Shown: one piece after another, positions 44,106 to 56,611 of the stretch
Position numbering within the stretch: position 1 is the stretch's first letter
Layout: the number at the start of each line of letters is the position of its first letter
From: Hypomesus transpacificus
Lineage: Eukaryota > Chordata > Actinopteri > Osmeriformes > Osmeridae
Direction: 5' to 3'
NCBI RefSeq assembly: GCF_021917145.1
Contig: NW_025813739.1
Coordinates: 62,001-126,000 of the forward strand
Length of the DNA stretch: 64,000 nt
Made by a program: the position numbers and the translations under genes
Notes under the pieces: model-generated
Told to the model about the DNA's origin: nothing
Seen by the model: only the letters and a program-made list of their open reading frames with translations
The model's database searches: none

Positions 44106-46225
44106 AGCTGTAGTCACTTGATGAGATGTGAGAGAACAGACAGTTCCTTGTACACCATATCCTGTACGTGTTGAAGACGTCAGGTTAAGGACGCGTCTTA
44201 TAAACCGACAGCATCTTTAAAACACAGTCAATCGTTTTGATGATCTACCACTCTACCCCACTCTACCAATGAATGAGTACATACACTATAGTTATAACAC
44301 ATTCATATATTATGTAGTATACAAACATATATACGATATGTTATATAGTTACAACAGCCTGTTATAGTTATTATAGAAGTAAGAGCGAACAAGAACATCT
44401 CACATTCATCGGATTTAGGTTCAGGTTTCGTTTGGGTATTAAAATTGGTTTTAGAAACGTGGTTTAGAAAAAGGGTTAAATATTAACCTTGTAAGGGCTT
44501 GAACACACAACCATCGCTCCGATCAAGATCGGAAGAGGAGCTCTTGAAAAAAGGAAAATGGCGTCCTTATTATGGGTGTTATCCCTGATAATCCTGTCTG
44601 AATCCTTGATGTGATAAGACAGGATGAAATCTTCAGTTGCGCTGCTAGAAGTCTAGCCTTCGGGAGCCACTGTCTCAGGGTGATAACTCCCCTCTCCTCA
44701 ACAGCTGAAGGATTCCCCATCGGAACTCTGTCTTCACGCCATTCCAGGCTTAATGCAGCATCGAACTGTACTCCAAAACAAAGAAGACACAGATATGCAC
44801 TGAGACTTTTCCCTCTGACAAGGGGCCAAGATAGGCTCACACTCGTACAGAGGAAAGGTATGAAAACGGGGGGAATTGTGTTAGAGATTTTCTTCCCAGA
44901 GAAAGGTTCCTGGGATTTAAAGAGAGGGTGGTTCTGTCGTCTGAACCAATAGTATCAAAAGAGCCGTGTGCCAGAGAGGATGCCTGTGAAACACAGCAGC
45001 GTGTAACAGGACCCATACAGCCAGCAGGGGGACGGCTCTCTTGTGTTTTCCAGAGAATAATGAACACACAAAGGGATGACATGTCCAGTGTTACTGTACC
45101 ATGAGCCGCCACCCACGTCTTTCTGCCATCAAACACAAGCACTCCCCCCCCCCTCTTCATGGAAAGCCCAGAAAGAAGAATGGATTCCGGCGCTGGCAAG
45201 AGACAAAGAAAGACGGGACATCGTTTATTTCCCAAGCAAGAAGAGGAATCAGATGACACGAACGGTTAAAAGTTTCCGGTTATGTTTTTTGAAAGTCAGG
45301 AAGTTCAAGCCAGGCCACAAAACAAAGGACACAAATTGGTTGCATTATGGCTGAAGATGTCCCCACTGATGTTTAGTTCAGATAGGAGAGTGAGATCTAG
45401 GGGCAACGTGACAGGAGGGGCAGAAAAGCCTCGGTTGGTGAAGAAACTGCAGAGAGCCATGAGGCAAAACGGTAAATAACAGGAAAAGCCAAGATGTTGG
45501 TTTCTGTGGTTATAGTGAAGAGGTGGGACTTCAGGGAATTTGACTTTGACAGTTTAGGTCAAATCCACTTGAGGGGAAAAAGACACTCGCTGCAGTGAGG
45601 GATGGCATGAAGTGACAGCATTTGTCCTCACAGTAACTAATCCAACACATGAAACCAGGACATCTTTGGGGAAAATAAGCCCACATCCTCTCTTTGATCA
45701 TAGCGCATGCACCGGATTCACAAGGTACTCTATGGCATGCAGGAGAGGAGAACATCTTAAATTATTTAAAGCTGCGCGGAAAGAACATTTCTCTCTACCT
45801 GACTGTTCGACGTATTTCATGTGTGTGTCTGTGTGTGTGTGTTTGTGTGTGTGTGTGTTGACGCCCTATACAGTACACGTGTCAGTATTTCAGTACCAGA
45901 AGGTCACGGCTCTCGCCCTCGGTCAGGACGTGTGAACAGAGACGCTGGGAGGTCAGAGGAAGGTGGCTCCCACGGCGTGTAATTAAACATCAACCTGACC
46001 CACTGGGTACGTCCACACACTGACATCTGTGCCCACCGACGCCAGCGAGACACGCAGCATTCAGGCACCCGTCACAGCACCTATCCCTTTGTCAAACCAG
46101 CCAATCGTGATGAAGAGACATAGCAACATGGCAAGGTTCTAATCCAGATCTACCCAAAACATTGCAAACCGCCTAATTATGGGGCTTCTGAGACAGAGGG
46201 GGAAGGTATCAGCTTGTTGTGATAA
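44106..46225. other. Spacer of the inverted duplication, left part
   Basis: No gene seen. A (TG)n run lies at 45,830-45,858. Confidence 0.5.
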
Positions 46226-46227
46226 GA

Positions 46228-46720
46228 GATGTGTTCTGACGACAGGTAGATGTGTTCTGAAGACAGGTAGATGTGTTCTGACGACAGGTAGATGTCTTAT
46301 GACGACAGGTAGATGTGTTCTGACGACAGGTAGATGTGTTCTGACGACAGGTAGATGTCTTATGACGACAGGTAGATGTGTTCTGACGACAGGTAGATGT
46401 GTTCTGAAGACAGGTAGATGTGTTCTGACGACAGGTAGATGTGTTCTGAAGACAGGTAGATGTGTTCTGACGACAGGTAGATGTCTTATGACGACAGGTA
46501 GATGTGTTCTGACGACAGGTAGATGTCTTATGACGACAGGTAGATGTGTTCTGACGACAGGTAGATGTGTTCTGAAGACAGGTAGATGTCTTATGACGAC
46601 AGGTAGATGTGTTCTGAAGACAGGTAGATGTGTTCTGACGACAGGTAGATGTGTTCTGACGACAGGCAGATGTGTTCTGATGACAGGTAGATGTCTTATG
46701 ACGACAGGTAGATGTGCTCA
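46228..46720. repeat. 21-bp minisatellite, about 23 copies
   Basis: The unit GTGTTCTGACGACAGGTAGAT varies as CTTATGACGAC and TTCTGAAGAC. Because 21 is a multiple of three, frames of 191 codons (plus) and 176 codons (minus) stay open, with 7-residue periods. It sits close to the pivot of the mirror-image blocks. Confidence 0.97.
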
Positions 46721-48379
46721 TCTGCTGATTCGGCATCAAGCCGTCATCTCGTGAACTTTATCCTGACGTGCAACAACTCCTCAAGGTGATCTTGGATACC
46801 CAAAGGTAATCTCGACAAACGAATAGTTAGTTCACCACAGCGCAAGGAAAGAAGTACTCCTCAAGAAGTTTGAGAAACGAACAGGAGAAACGATGCAGGT
46901 GGGTAAATGTTTGGTTTTGTGATGTTACTTTCTAAAATATGCTTATTTTGGACAAGCTAAACGTTGTTCTCCACTTTGATGTTTGGCCCCGTTTAACCGT
47001 GGTCACCGTAGGAAACCACCCTAGACCACCTCAATTTATGATTTGCTCGCAGCATCCAGCAGACTGAGCTGAATAATTTACATTGTGATGGTGTGCCTGG
47101 AATGGTTATTGCTGAATGAGGAGGCTGATTTGATAAAACAGAGAGAGAGAGGGGGAAAGAGAGAGAGTGAGTGAGATAGAGAGAGAGACGCAGAGACAGA
47201 AAGACAACGAAATACAAAGAAAAAAACAATGATTTCACACAGTAATACCTTGCGCAAAAATATACAATTAGCACTTGACAAGGTTTTCATTGTGTTTTCA
47301 CGAAAAAATGGGGCCTCTGAGAGTTCAATACTATTCAATAAAGGAGCCACATATAGTTTCCTGTGCATGTGAAGTGAGGGTTGTTCAGCTCAAGGCTGTT
47401 CTGTTCTCATACATGCTCAATGATCTTCCTCTCAGAGGCATCGGTTCCAGGCCACACAACAGTCTGACCTGAAAAGATATCACAATTTTAACATGAACGT
47501 AGTCTCAACCTTACACGTCAAAATCCCACTCTGTATTGTTGTGTATGACGGAAATGAAGACATGTTAGGCAGCTTGAGCCCACATATTCTGAATTGATCA
47601 AGGTTGATTCTAGTGAGATCTCCATCAGTTGGAATATACAGTATATCCCAGTTTAAAACTATGACTAAAACGTAGCTCTTAAAACGTTTAGAATAGCTTA
47701 TAGATTATAGTATGTTTGTGTTGTTAGTCATTTTTTTCCATGTGTTTTAACACTGTGAGGTATCCTTGAGTGCCTTGAAAGGCACCTTAAACAAACAGTA
47801 TTATTTGTATTTATATCTGGTTATGAGCAAGCTGTTTAAATATTAAACTTGATATTATAGTCAAATAAGGATTAAAGTTGTGTACTGTATGAATCTATTC
47901 TCAACTGCACTGGTTACAAAACTACAGGCTGGATATAATACCATATCCTTTTCATATTTATTGAATAAGTCTGATTTAGTCACCACACTCTATCATCTTA
48001 GGCTTTTCTGCTTGTTTTAGTATTTTTTTGTTTATTAAAGTAAGGTACAAAGTGGAGAATGTGTTTAATCAAATAACTTTTAATCAATTGTTTATTTTAC
48101 TAATATTCGTTCTACACCTTCTGCCTACTCATGGAATATTTAGAACCACCCACACCACGAGTAGATCTACATCATACATAATTAATGAATTATTTTCAAT
48201 AAAAAGAATACAATTTATTCACACCTTATACAGAAATACCATTGACCATCTGTACCACTAAACATGCACAGTTGACTTTAACTGGTGTTTGATACTGCAG
48301 CAGCTTGTTAACACCATGTGTTTGTGAAGGGGTGGACAGTCCTGTACTGTACATTCTCTGGGTTCTCAGAAGAGCCATC
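46721..48379. other. Spacer of the inverted duplication, right part
   Basis: AT-rich. No gene seen apart from a possible LINE tail at 47,755-47,815. Confidence 0.5.
47755..47815 (+). mobile_element. Possible LINE 3' tail
   Basis: CCTTGAGTGCCTTGAAAGGCACCTT..AAACA..TATTATTTG resembles the terminal stretch of fish CR1/L2-group LINEs. Very short. Confidence 0.35.
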
Positions 48380-48634
48380 CTCCATGACAGAACCCATTCC
48401 TTCCAGTTGTCTAGAGGGGATGAGACCTGATGAAGCTGGTGCCTCTCTCTCAGGGACACAGAAAGTGCAATAAAGCGTGAAGCACAGCCTGAAATTGAAA
48501 GATAAATATGTGGGGTTTGTGACCTGGTAGACCCACTCTCAAAGCCTGAGGAATCAAGTCCAGACCTCTGTTTAATCCTCAACCTCTGATGAGATATCAG
48601 GCCTGGAGAAATGGCTGGGAAATAACTTGTGCTG
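48380..48634 (-). repeat. Inverted duplication block 6, right arm
   Basis: Reverse-complement partner of 43,858-44,105; the innermost pair. Confidence 0.9.
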
Positions 48635-49090
48635 GTCCCAATGGAAGGTCTTATAGTATAACAGAACATTGAAAAACCACAATGCATCTTCAAATCACCT
48701 TTACAGCCCCAGTCGCTCTCAACAACCGCCACCCACTCCTTTGTTTACTTTGACATCGGGGTATTTGACGGCCGTCTTGAGAATTCCAGCTGTGTTGTGT
48801 GGTCAAACAATGTTTGATCAAACAACCAATTTTAAGATGAACCACCATTCATGGTCACAACTTAATGTTGGGGTTTAGCTCAGGAATCATCCCAGTAGGC
48901 AAGAAGCATTAACCAATGCCAAGGTTATTACGTAACCATTAAGGGTTTGTCACAAGCAAAGCTGATATCATGCTTGATTGATAACCTCCTGCTCAGCATG
49001 TTTATGATCTGCTCACTCTTCTTATTGTGAACGTCAAAATGTCGGACAATTTGTTAGATGTTGTTGGGTGTGTGTTCCCACCGTCAGCAT

Positions 49091-49241
49091 ATAGATGAGC
49101 GATAACAGACCTGGGCCGGGTTTCCCAGATTCGTTAAGAAGCTCTTAACGCTAAGAACTTCTTAAGAGCGTTCTAAGAGTGTTCTAGAGCGTTCTTAGAA
49201 TGCTCTTAAAACCCGGCCCAGGTCTGTTATCGCTCATCTAT
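49091..49241. mobile_element. Palindromic Harbinger-like MITE, 151 bp
   Basis: The outer 33 bp at each end are perfect inverted repeats (beginning ATAGATGAGCGATAACAGAC). The GGGCCGGGTTTCCCAGA edge and the internal TTAAGAAGCTCTTAACG / CTTCTTAAGAGCG words recall fish PIF/Harbinger-derived MITEs. No coding capacity. Confidence 0.65.
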
Positions 49242-49690
49242 GTGCTTCTTAAAGCGCTCCGACCAATTTTCTCTCTTTAGGTTACAGAAAAACCTCACTT
49301 AACCTTTCTGCTGCACCTTCGTATCCCACCTCACTTAACTTTTCGTATCCCAACGACGAAGACGGGAGAGATCCTGGAGCTTGCTGCTGTTGAGCGGGAT
49401 AACAAATCAACCAGACACTTCATGTTATGGGGCTTAAAAATTGATCATTACAATTTTACTGTTCCAGGACTTTCCCTTATATTTTATTGTGGTCTTCTCC
49501 TCAGTGGTGGCACAATGCACACGCCCATAGGGTCCCAGTCTGGTGGTTCTGCAACTCATTTAACTGAACAGAGAAGCTAATTGCCCCATAATCTTTTAAA
49601 TTAGGCTGGTGGATATGATAACTGTTTCTCCTAAATGTACTTCTCAACAGAAGAAATATGGTAACACGGACCCCTGTTACGTATCCTGTG
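49242..49690. other. No gene seen
   Basis: Mixed DNA between the MITE and the LINE tail. Confidence 0.5.
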
Positions 49691-49702
49691 GGTGTTTAAG
49701 TT

Positions 49703-49862
49703 TCCTCTTATGCTGCCAGCTGGTTCGAACCAAATCAAAACAAATGTGCTTTCGTGCAGCCCTTTTTACAAGAAATGTCACAGAGGACTTATCGTGTGCC
49801 CATAGAACTGCATCTACACCAACTTGAAAGCTTCAATGAAGACAAGGAGAAAACTCCCAGAT
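49703..49862 (-). mobile_element. LINE 3' end fragment (L2/Maui-like)
   Basis: Read on the minus strand it has CTGGGAGTTTTCTCC, CTGTGACATTTCTTGTAAAA and AGGGCTGCACGAAAG, the same family as 39,725-39,918 at roughly 70% identity. Confidence 0.6.
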
Positions 49863-52455
49863 ATCCCCACAGGTGAGTCACTTCAGACGCTGCTGCTGAA
49901 GAGGCCTGATGTACTTGGAAGTCTTCACTGCGACGGGGGAATCTCTTCCTCGTATCCCTGGCTTAATCTCCAAGTCTATCTCCTGTTCAGCGACTCCCAG
50001 ATAATGGCCTATCTGAAGCAAGTTAGTCTGGCCCTGCCAGTGTTACGGATCCCCTGTGGCATATACACAACCAGGCCTGATGAAGGTGGAAGAAAAACTG
50101 AGTTTATCCATGGTATATTTTCATCTGTAGACACATTCATAATTAATACAGTGCTGCGGGCAAGTCACAGTTAAAATCAGCCGTTCAGGCGAGTCTTGAT
50201 GTAAAATTATTGTTAAAAAGTAAACTCTCTGAATCAGCCTCCCTCGAGAGTCAGTTTCAGCAACAACACATTCATCATTTTGAAATTAGATGTGAGATGT
50301 ATTTATTTGAGTCCATTTGTGATGTGTGTCTGAGTGGAAAGTTAGATATCTAGCTAACCCTATCTCTTCTGGTGAGGACAGGCACTGTAAGACCTGTCAG
50401 ACCTAGTCACCCCTCTTACTCCAGCAGCTGTGGGCTGTCACAATTCTGTTGCATTGTGGGAAATGTATTTCTCTTTGTTTTGTTAATTTAGTTTAATCAA
50501 TATGTTTTGGTAGAAACTTTCTTGTACAGACTGGTTCCTTGGTTCTGAAATACTGTCAGAAATGTACACATAAGATAGAGAAAACTGCTAAATGTATCAA
50601 ATGTAAAATTTAAAAAGCATCTTCTATTTTTATTTAAATGTTTTATGTAAAATGTCATACAAAAACGTCAGAGGAATGTGGCAGGAAGAGTAACAAAAAA
50701 CAATGTTTACAGCTGTATAAACATGACATAAATATACAGTCTTCAGCAGTTCGTCCAAAGAAAAAGCCTCACTTTTCATAGTTTCATATTCTTTTCTCAT
50801 ATTTTCAATAATTGATTTGTCATTATTGTTTTTCCACTGCACATTGGAATCTGTGTGGGTGACAGGCAAACTGCCAGAAATGTGACTCCTTAATAGTTTT
50901 GTGATGGCTGCTATTGGGTAAGTTAATCTCATGAGATATTCTACCATTCCCAAATACTCGATTTGTTTTCAGTATGTAGTAATATGTTTTGACAGATAAC
51001 ATGTTAGTTTAAACAAACATTCTGTCAGTGCAAACGTCATACCTCAAATCTAGTTTTCACATCCTTCTCTGAAAACACAACTCAACTCACATGAGTGATT
51101 GTACCGTAACTCACAGAATCAAGTAAAGGTTGACAGACCTGTCTCATTCTGTTGCTCAGAATCAAAATATGATATATCAATATATATAAATTATATATAT
51201 GCACTGGTATACTGAATAATCCACAATTTCCTCAAAAGCTTTTTTGGATCATGGTGCACAAACGTTACAGAACCTACCTCAACTTTCTCCAGAACAACAG
51301 TAATCCATGAGTTTGTTATGGCAACCGAGACCAAAAGCTAATATGAACCGAGATGCCAATAACATTATTATCATTTCTAAATAGTCTAGGCTTCTAAAAA
51401 AGTGGAAAAGCATCACTCAAAAATCACACAATTGAGAAACAAATTTCAGTGATAGCTCTCATCGTTCTGTTCTTCTGGCACTTCAGTCCCAGGGTAGCTT
51501 TCTCGTTTATCAATATCAGAGCCGGTTGTCTGATTGGATCACAGCCTTTTGAAGATGATGAGATGGGCCTGACAGATTTGATGTTGAGGGGTGATTACCG
51601 TCAGGCTTAGCCTCCTGAATCAGACCTGCAGCAAGACCCTGAGGACCCAGCAACTCCAACCTCCAGTTCCTCAACCTTAATTGGAAAAAGAAATAATCAC
51701 TAAGGAAGAAAGTTTCTTTCTTTTTTTTGCAAGCGAACTTTGTTCAGCTTTCTGTCCTAAATTCTCATATCGCAGATTAGATGAACGCTATTAAACTGGG
51801 ATCACTTCAATCACTGATTTTGCGGTTCAAAAGTATAGTGTAAAAATATTGCAAGATTACCCACTAATGAAAAAGCGATCTTGCACTAGTCCTGTTAAGA
51901 CAGCTACATTTCTGCAAAGATAGCCAAATACTTTTATGGAGATGAAGACCATTAATGACTGCTGAATGCTCGATCTGATGTGACAGATACTTCTGTCAAT
52001 GATACTGTCCACAGCTAGGTTGCCATGACTACTTTAAAGGTCCACTGGCACACTCAATATTTCACTAACACAATCGCCTAATGACAGTTTGAGTGAAATG
52101 AGTGAAATTACTCAAAAAGACAGTTTGTTTCATGAAATGACGTAAGACTATTGATCATGTTTTTCATTAGACTGCAGTCCCCTATTCATCCCCATAGGCA
52201 CTGTAGGCTATATGCCTTTGATCATAATCATGTTGTACAGGATCAATTATTGTTCAGTTGAGATCATGGAAGTTTACCAGTTAAATTGATGTTGATGTTG
52301 ACATGTCAAACATGTACCTTATAATCAGGGAATAAATTGCTAAATTGTTGTCTTGAGATTATCGTATCTTTGAGGGTTTTAATAACGAGCCACTGGAAGC
52401 AGACTTTTGAATAACATATCAGTCTTAGTTTACGCAGTCCAAGCTGTTTAAAACT
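49863..52455. other. AT-rich, no gene seen
   Basis: No repeat or exon recognised. Confidence 0.5.
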
Positions 52456-52459
52456 GGTT

Positions 52460-52529
52460 ATGTATATGTATATATATATATACATATGTATACATACAGT
52501 TTATATATATATATATATATGTATACATA

Positions 52530-52584
<55 letters not shown>

Positions 52585-52590
52585 ATATAT
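52460..52590. repeat. (TA)n tract with two TGTATACATACAGTT modules
   Basis: TA runs enclose two direct copies of TGTATACATACAGTTTATA; the whole is strongly palindromic and cruciform-prone. Confidence 0.9.
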
Positions 52591-52599
52591 ATTCTAACT

Positions 52600-52943
52600 T
52601 TGGACTTGCTACATGCGGTCAGACTTCTGGCATTTGTAATGTTAAATATTCCAGCTATTGCGTGAACTGTTTTGTACCGAAGAAAAATAAATCCATTTAA
52701 TTTCTCTCAACAGTTCTTCATGCCCTTCTTTGAAATCAGACTACAGACCTGTGAGCGAGTATTAATTGGATTTTCTTTTCCTCTTTTTTTCAATCTTTTT
52801 TTTTCATTACGAAGGGTCAACACCCAGCTAATGTCACTTCCTGGCAGTTCCCATGGAGATCAGGAGTGAATTTCCACCCTAAGGCCCACGTCCAGCAAAT
52901 CTGCCGTGGATTTGATGTCTCAATTTTTCTGAAAGCACACAAC

Positions 52944-52945
<2 letters not shown>
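52600..52945. other. No gene seen
   Basis: AT-rich DNA before the GA repeat. Confidence 0.5.

Positions 52946-52989
<44 letters not shown>
52946..52989. repeat. (GA)n microsatellite
   Basis: About 22 GA dinucleotides. Confidence 0.95.
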
Positions 52990-54665
52990 AAGAGAGGCAA
53001 TTATTTGTCCTACTAAATAAAACTGTTGGTGATTCTAATAGAAAGGTCTAAACACAGCACACAGAAAGAACAGCTGGGTATATTATGCTATTAATTCTTG
53101 AGATTGCTTGTCCAAACTGTGTGAAAAGAACATGTTGAAAAAGCCATTACAGGACTGTTTTTCTAAACTTATCAAAGTGACAGGAAATGATTGAATATTA
53201 GCCCGTTCAAGTGAGGCCCCTTGTTCTGCCTTTTGCATTGGCTCAGTGCTTTCTTCCAAACTTATTTTCTTGTTAATACCGTGTATAAATCCGCTTATGG
53301 AAGGTAGGTGAGCCATTTCAAAGCCTTCTCTTTCCTAAGGGCCCAGATTAGGTTAAAGACAGATTAATGGATATGAAATAGCATACTCTGGAAGTGGGCC
53401 AGTTCATACTGTATACACCACAGACGCTACAAAGGCACGTAACACAGGGATCTGGGATATTGGATTTTTTTTCAGATTAAATAAACTTAAACATTCACTA
53501 TTATGGACCGTACAAGGGAGCGAACCTATTTACTCAGGCATCATCAAGAACTTTGACAAAGTTTGTATGATGTACTGCAAGGGACCGACTAATTTAGCAA
53601 AGAAAACAGGTTGCAAACGTTGCCATGTCTTAACGGGGACATGAATGCCAACACTGAAGTGCAGTTCTAAGCAAAAAGTTTAGATGGTGGAAGGAGCTTA
53701 TGTCACTTCTATAGGAAACATCAGAACGCATGGTGAAATACAGAAATGAAACCTAGAACGCAGGAATCCTAATATGATGCTAATACTTAATCGTGAAGTA
53801 TTCAAGCACACCGCCTTTTAACAATAAGATTTTTTCAATTTGACATCCTTTTTGGTGAAAGCCCAACAACGGGCCATATCCTTGAGAAGTCTAAATGGGA
53901 TTTTTTTTTACAGCTGAATACTTTTAGTTGAGGAGTTGACCTCTTGACACGTAGAACCGGAGGAAGGAACGTTCAATGAATGGGATATGATGGGAGTTTA
54001 CACGGCTGAATTCAGCGCAAGCTGTTCAGCAGGCAAGAACCACAGGCTAGTAGACGTTCTCTCTGCTACTTACTTATTTACAGGCCTGACACATCCACAC
54101 ACATCTCAAGGTTTGTTTCATGAGTCACTTGTTCTAGAGGATTTCAGATGCCTCAAAGGGAACCAGGTCTAGTAATTGGGTCATATCTGTCAGCTTTCAG
54201 ACTGGGGTTATATTCTAAAGGCTTGCTTACACAATAAATGAATAGGTGACAGCAGGAAATTCAGACACCTAGGTTTGATATTTCTTTTCAGTGCTGCGTT
54301 TGGAAACTGTTTTCTTTCGCCGTGAGCAAGGTTTTAGAGCACCCCAGTGAGATGTCCTCGAATATTTTTAATCGAGAAATAGGTTCATATTTCAGAGTGT
54401 TGCTGTAAATGAGCTATTTGCGATGACATGGTCAGATTCACACAGTAATCATATATTTAAATCCGGTAAATAGCACTCATACAATTGCTGCGTGTCTACC
54501 GTCTAATTGAAGAGAATATGAGGGGCCACGTGCTGTGTAATTACTCTGAATTGGTTAATGATTCAGATTCCCTTCAAGGGGAACTGCAGCTAAATTAAGA
54601 TTTAAAACAAAGATTTTAATGTTTGTTTAATAGTGTGTGTGTGTGTGCAGTTGTTTGCCTATGAT
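52990..54665. other. No gene seen
   Basis: AT-rich DNA with a short (TG)n run near 54,633-54,649. No supported feature. Confidence 0.5.
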
Positions 54666-54668
54666 CAT

Positions 54669-55157
54669 TTATAGAAACCCATCACACCAGTAAGTTAGCT
54701 GGTATAAAATGACTGATTGAACAAATATTACATTAGGACACGTTCCCAATCCAAATGTTATAAAATCGTCCAGTATATAAACAACTGGGTTCCTGACTAA
54801 GCCATTTTCATCTAAAGTTTGTTGAACTGTGTGATTTGGGTGAACGTTTTTGGACAATTGTTCTACTGTTTGAGGAGTAAAATGTATTTTATCTCGATAG
54901 ATGGCTTCTGCACAGCCACACCTACCAAACGACCCCTCATCTCCCTGTTGTGGCCCTCTCCCTCCTGCATGAACCACACCAAACAGAGGCCTCAGTCGAG
55001 AAGGTCTCTCATAACATGTAAGATTAAAGTTTCCAATAACAGTCCATAGATCCACACAGGCTCTGTAATCTATAAAATTGAAAAAGAAATCGTCCACAAG
55101 ACGGGCAACAATAAATAAAGGGTCAAAGTGGTTGAGAGATTGTGGCAGGGATGTAAG
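54669..55157 (-). CDS. Unrecognised coding-like open frame, about 160 codons
   Basis: I do not recognise this sequence. The minus strand stays open for about 160 codons in ordinary, non-repetitive DNA and the translation has a protein-like mixture of residues. An N-terminal part rich in F, I, V and D (LVDDFFFNFIDYRACVDLW) leads into a Gly/Arg-rich part (HAGGRGPQQGDEGSFGRCGC) and a hydrophobic C-terminus (VVYILDDFITFGLGT). No ATG is near the 5' end, so it would be an exon or a fragment of a mobile or foreign gene. No splice signals can be defended. It is the only open frame in the window that does not look like a repeat artefact. Confidence 0.3.
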   Translation of the reverse strand, partial: LTSLPQSLNHFDPLFIVARLVDDFFFNFIDYRACVDLWTVIGNFNLTCYERPSRLRPLFGVVHAGGRGPQQGDEGSFGRCGCAEAIYRDKIHFTPQTVEQLSKNVHPNHTVQQTLDENGLVRNPVVYILDDFITFGLGTCPNVIFVQSVILYQLTYWCDGFL

Positions 55158-55165
55158 TCAATAGT

Positions 55166-55196
55166 ACCCCTCACCCCCCCCCCCCCCCCCCCCCAC
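55166..55196. repeat. Poly-C run
   Basis: About 25 C with one interruption. Confidence 0.9.
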
Positions 55197-55272
55197 TGCT
55201 TCCAACGAAGACTAGGGTGTCCAATTTCATGCCATTGACAGCCACTCACGCTACAATTGAGCTATGGCATTT

Positions 55273-55279
55273 GTGTGTT

Positions 55280-55316
<37 letters not shown>
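55273..55316. repeat. (TG)n microsatellite
   Basis: TG run with TTTG interruptions. Confidence 0.9.
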
Positions 55317-55497
55317 AGCTCTAATGCATTTGCGGTAATGCTTATCATGGTGTCTGCAGGATTGGAATTTGAAAAGTATGGTTTTGTGCTGCTAACGACA
55401 GAAACTCTGGTTTGAAACATGTCATCCGGACAAAAGGTACACCTTTCCTATTCAGTCAGACAGCAAACATTCTGGAGAGATTAAGACAACAGTCAAT

Positions 55498-55685
55498 GGT
55501 CTCCTATCGTGTGTCCTGTTCTCACAGACAGGTTAATGAGGTGGGGGGGGGGAGGACTTTAGCATCAGTCCCCTCGTTAAAGACTGGCCCGCCTGATTTA
55601 TCTGAGCTGTGAGCAAGGCTGATGAAGCGGGGAGATTCAGACAGGGATTAATCACTTAGTCATCGTCCATTTGGACCAAGGGCAA
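55498..55685 (-). repeat. Inverted duplication block 5, right arm
   Basis: Reverse-complement partner of 35,769-35,953, near-perfect match. Confidence 0.93.
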
Positions 55686-55823
55686 GCCGAACTCATCCCC
55701 ACCAGCACTCAGTGTCAGAACCTCAAGGTTCTCATTCAGTAAAGTTCTCATTCTGTATGGTTCTCATTCAGTAAGGTTCTCATTCTGTAAGCTTCTGTGT
55801 GAGTCCACTTCCAGAAGAGCCAG

Positions 55824-56070
55824 AGCCTGTTGCACAAAACAACTCTAGTTAAGATCTTCCTTAGTCCGAGTTAAGGTTTCCTTAAACTAAAATCGGTTGC
55901 ACAAAATAATAAATATTATAATAATATAAGACTTCTCCTTAAGGTTTCCTTAAATGTTCCCTTCAGTATTCAAGGCTTTCTCCCTGAATAAATCCCTTAG
56001 CTAAGGATAAATTAAACCTCAAGTGTCATACTAAAGGGGAAAACCGACGGTGTTTTGTGCCATTGGCCCC
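55824..56070. mobile_element. Harbinger-like MITE with GCCTGTTGCACAAAACA ends
   Basis: The left end GCCTGTTGCACAAAACA and right end TGTTTTGTGCCATTGGC form imperfect inverted repeats. Internal TTAAGATCTTCCTTAG and CCTTAAGGTTTCCTTAAA words are typical of fish Harbinger-type MITEs. No coding capacity. It has no counterpart in the left arm. Confidence 0.6.
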
Positions 56071-56470
56071 AGAGCCCCACTTTCCTCCTCTGAGCCACGT
56101 ATTTCCTCTTCCTCTATCCCCCCAAATCATCTCCTTATCTCTGACCCCATTTTTCTTCTCATCATGACTTTGCAGTCGGATGCCAGTTTGTCCTTCCATG
56201 AAGCCTCTGCATCATGATCAGGGTGGAGTAGATGATGTCTCACGTGAGACATCAGTGACTAAAGGCCGTGGTTTGTTTGTGGACTGAGTCTGCGCAACGT
56301 GTACAATGTTTGTACACATTGTTTGTACAATGTATGGGTGTGTATGTGTACAGTGTTTGTTTTGTGCATGTGCATATATGTGTATGTATGAGTATAGTAT
56401 TTTCTCATGTGCTCACACACACACAATCATCTTACCTTGTAGCACACGTTCTGACGATGAGTTCATGACG
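56071..56470. other. No gene seen
   Basis: Separates the MITE from block 4. Several GTACA/TGTAC words near 56,298-56,332 form short inverted repeats. Confidence 0.5.
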
Positions 56471-56472
56471 GT

Positions 56473-56525
56473 GACATTCACGATCAATGAGAAGCCTTGA
56501 CCTGAGAGAGGGAGAGAGAGAGAGG

Positions 56526-56611
<86 letters not shown>

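Noticed and set aside
46179-46754. 191-codon frame with a 7-residue CVLTTGR-type repeat
   Set aside because: It is the translation of a 21-bp minisatellite and is open on both strands, with no supporting gene structure.
43833-48732. Similar open frames in both copies of block 6
   Set aside because: A 10-bp and a 2-bp indel between the copies break any common frame, so the block is not conserved as protein.
39725-49862. The two L2/Maui-like LINE tails as a seventh mirror-image pair
   Set aside because: They are inverted to each other and fit the nesting roughly, but are only about 70% alike and their flanks do not match, so independent insertions are simpler.
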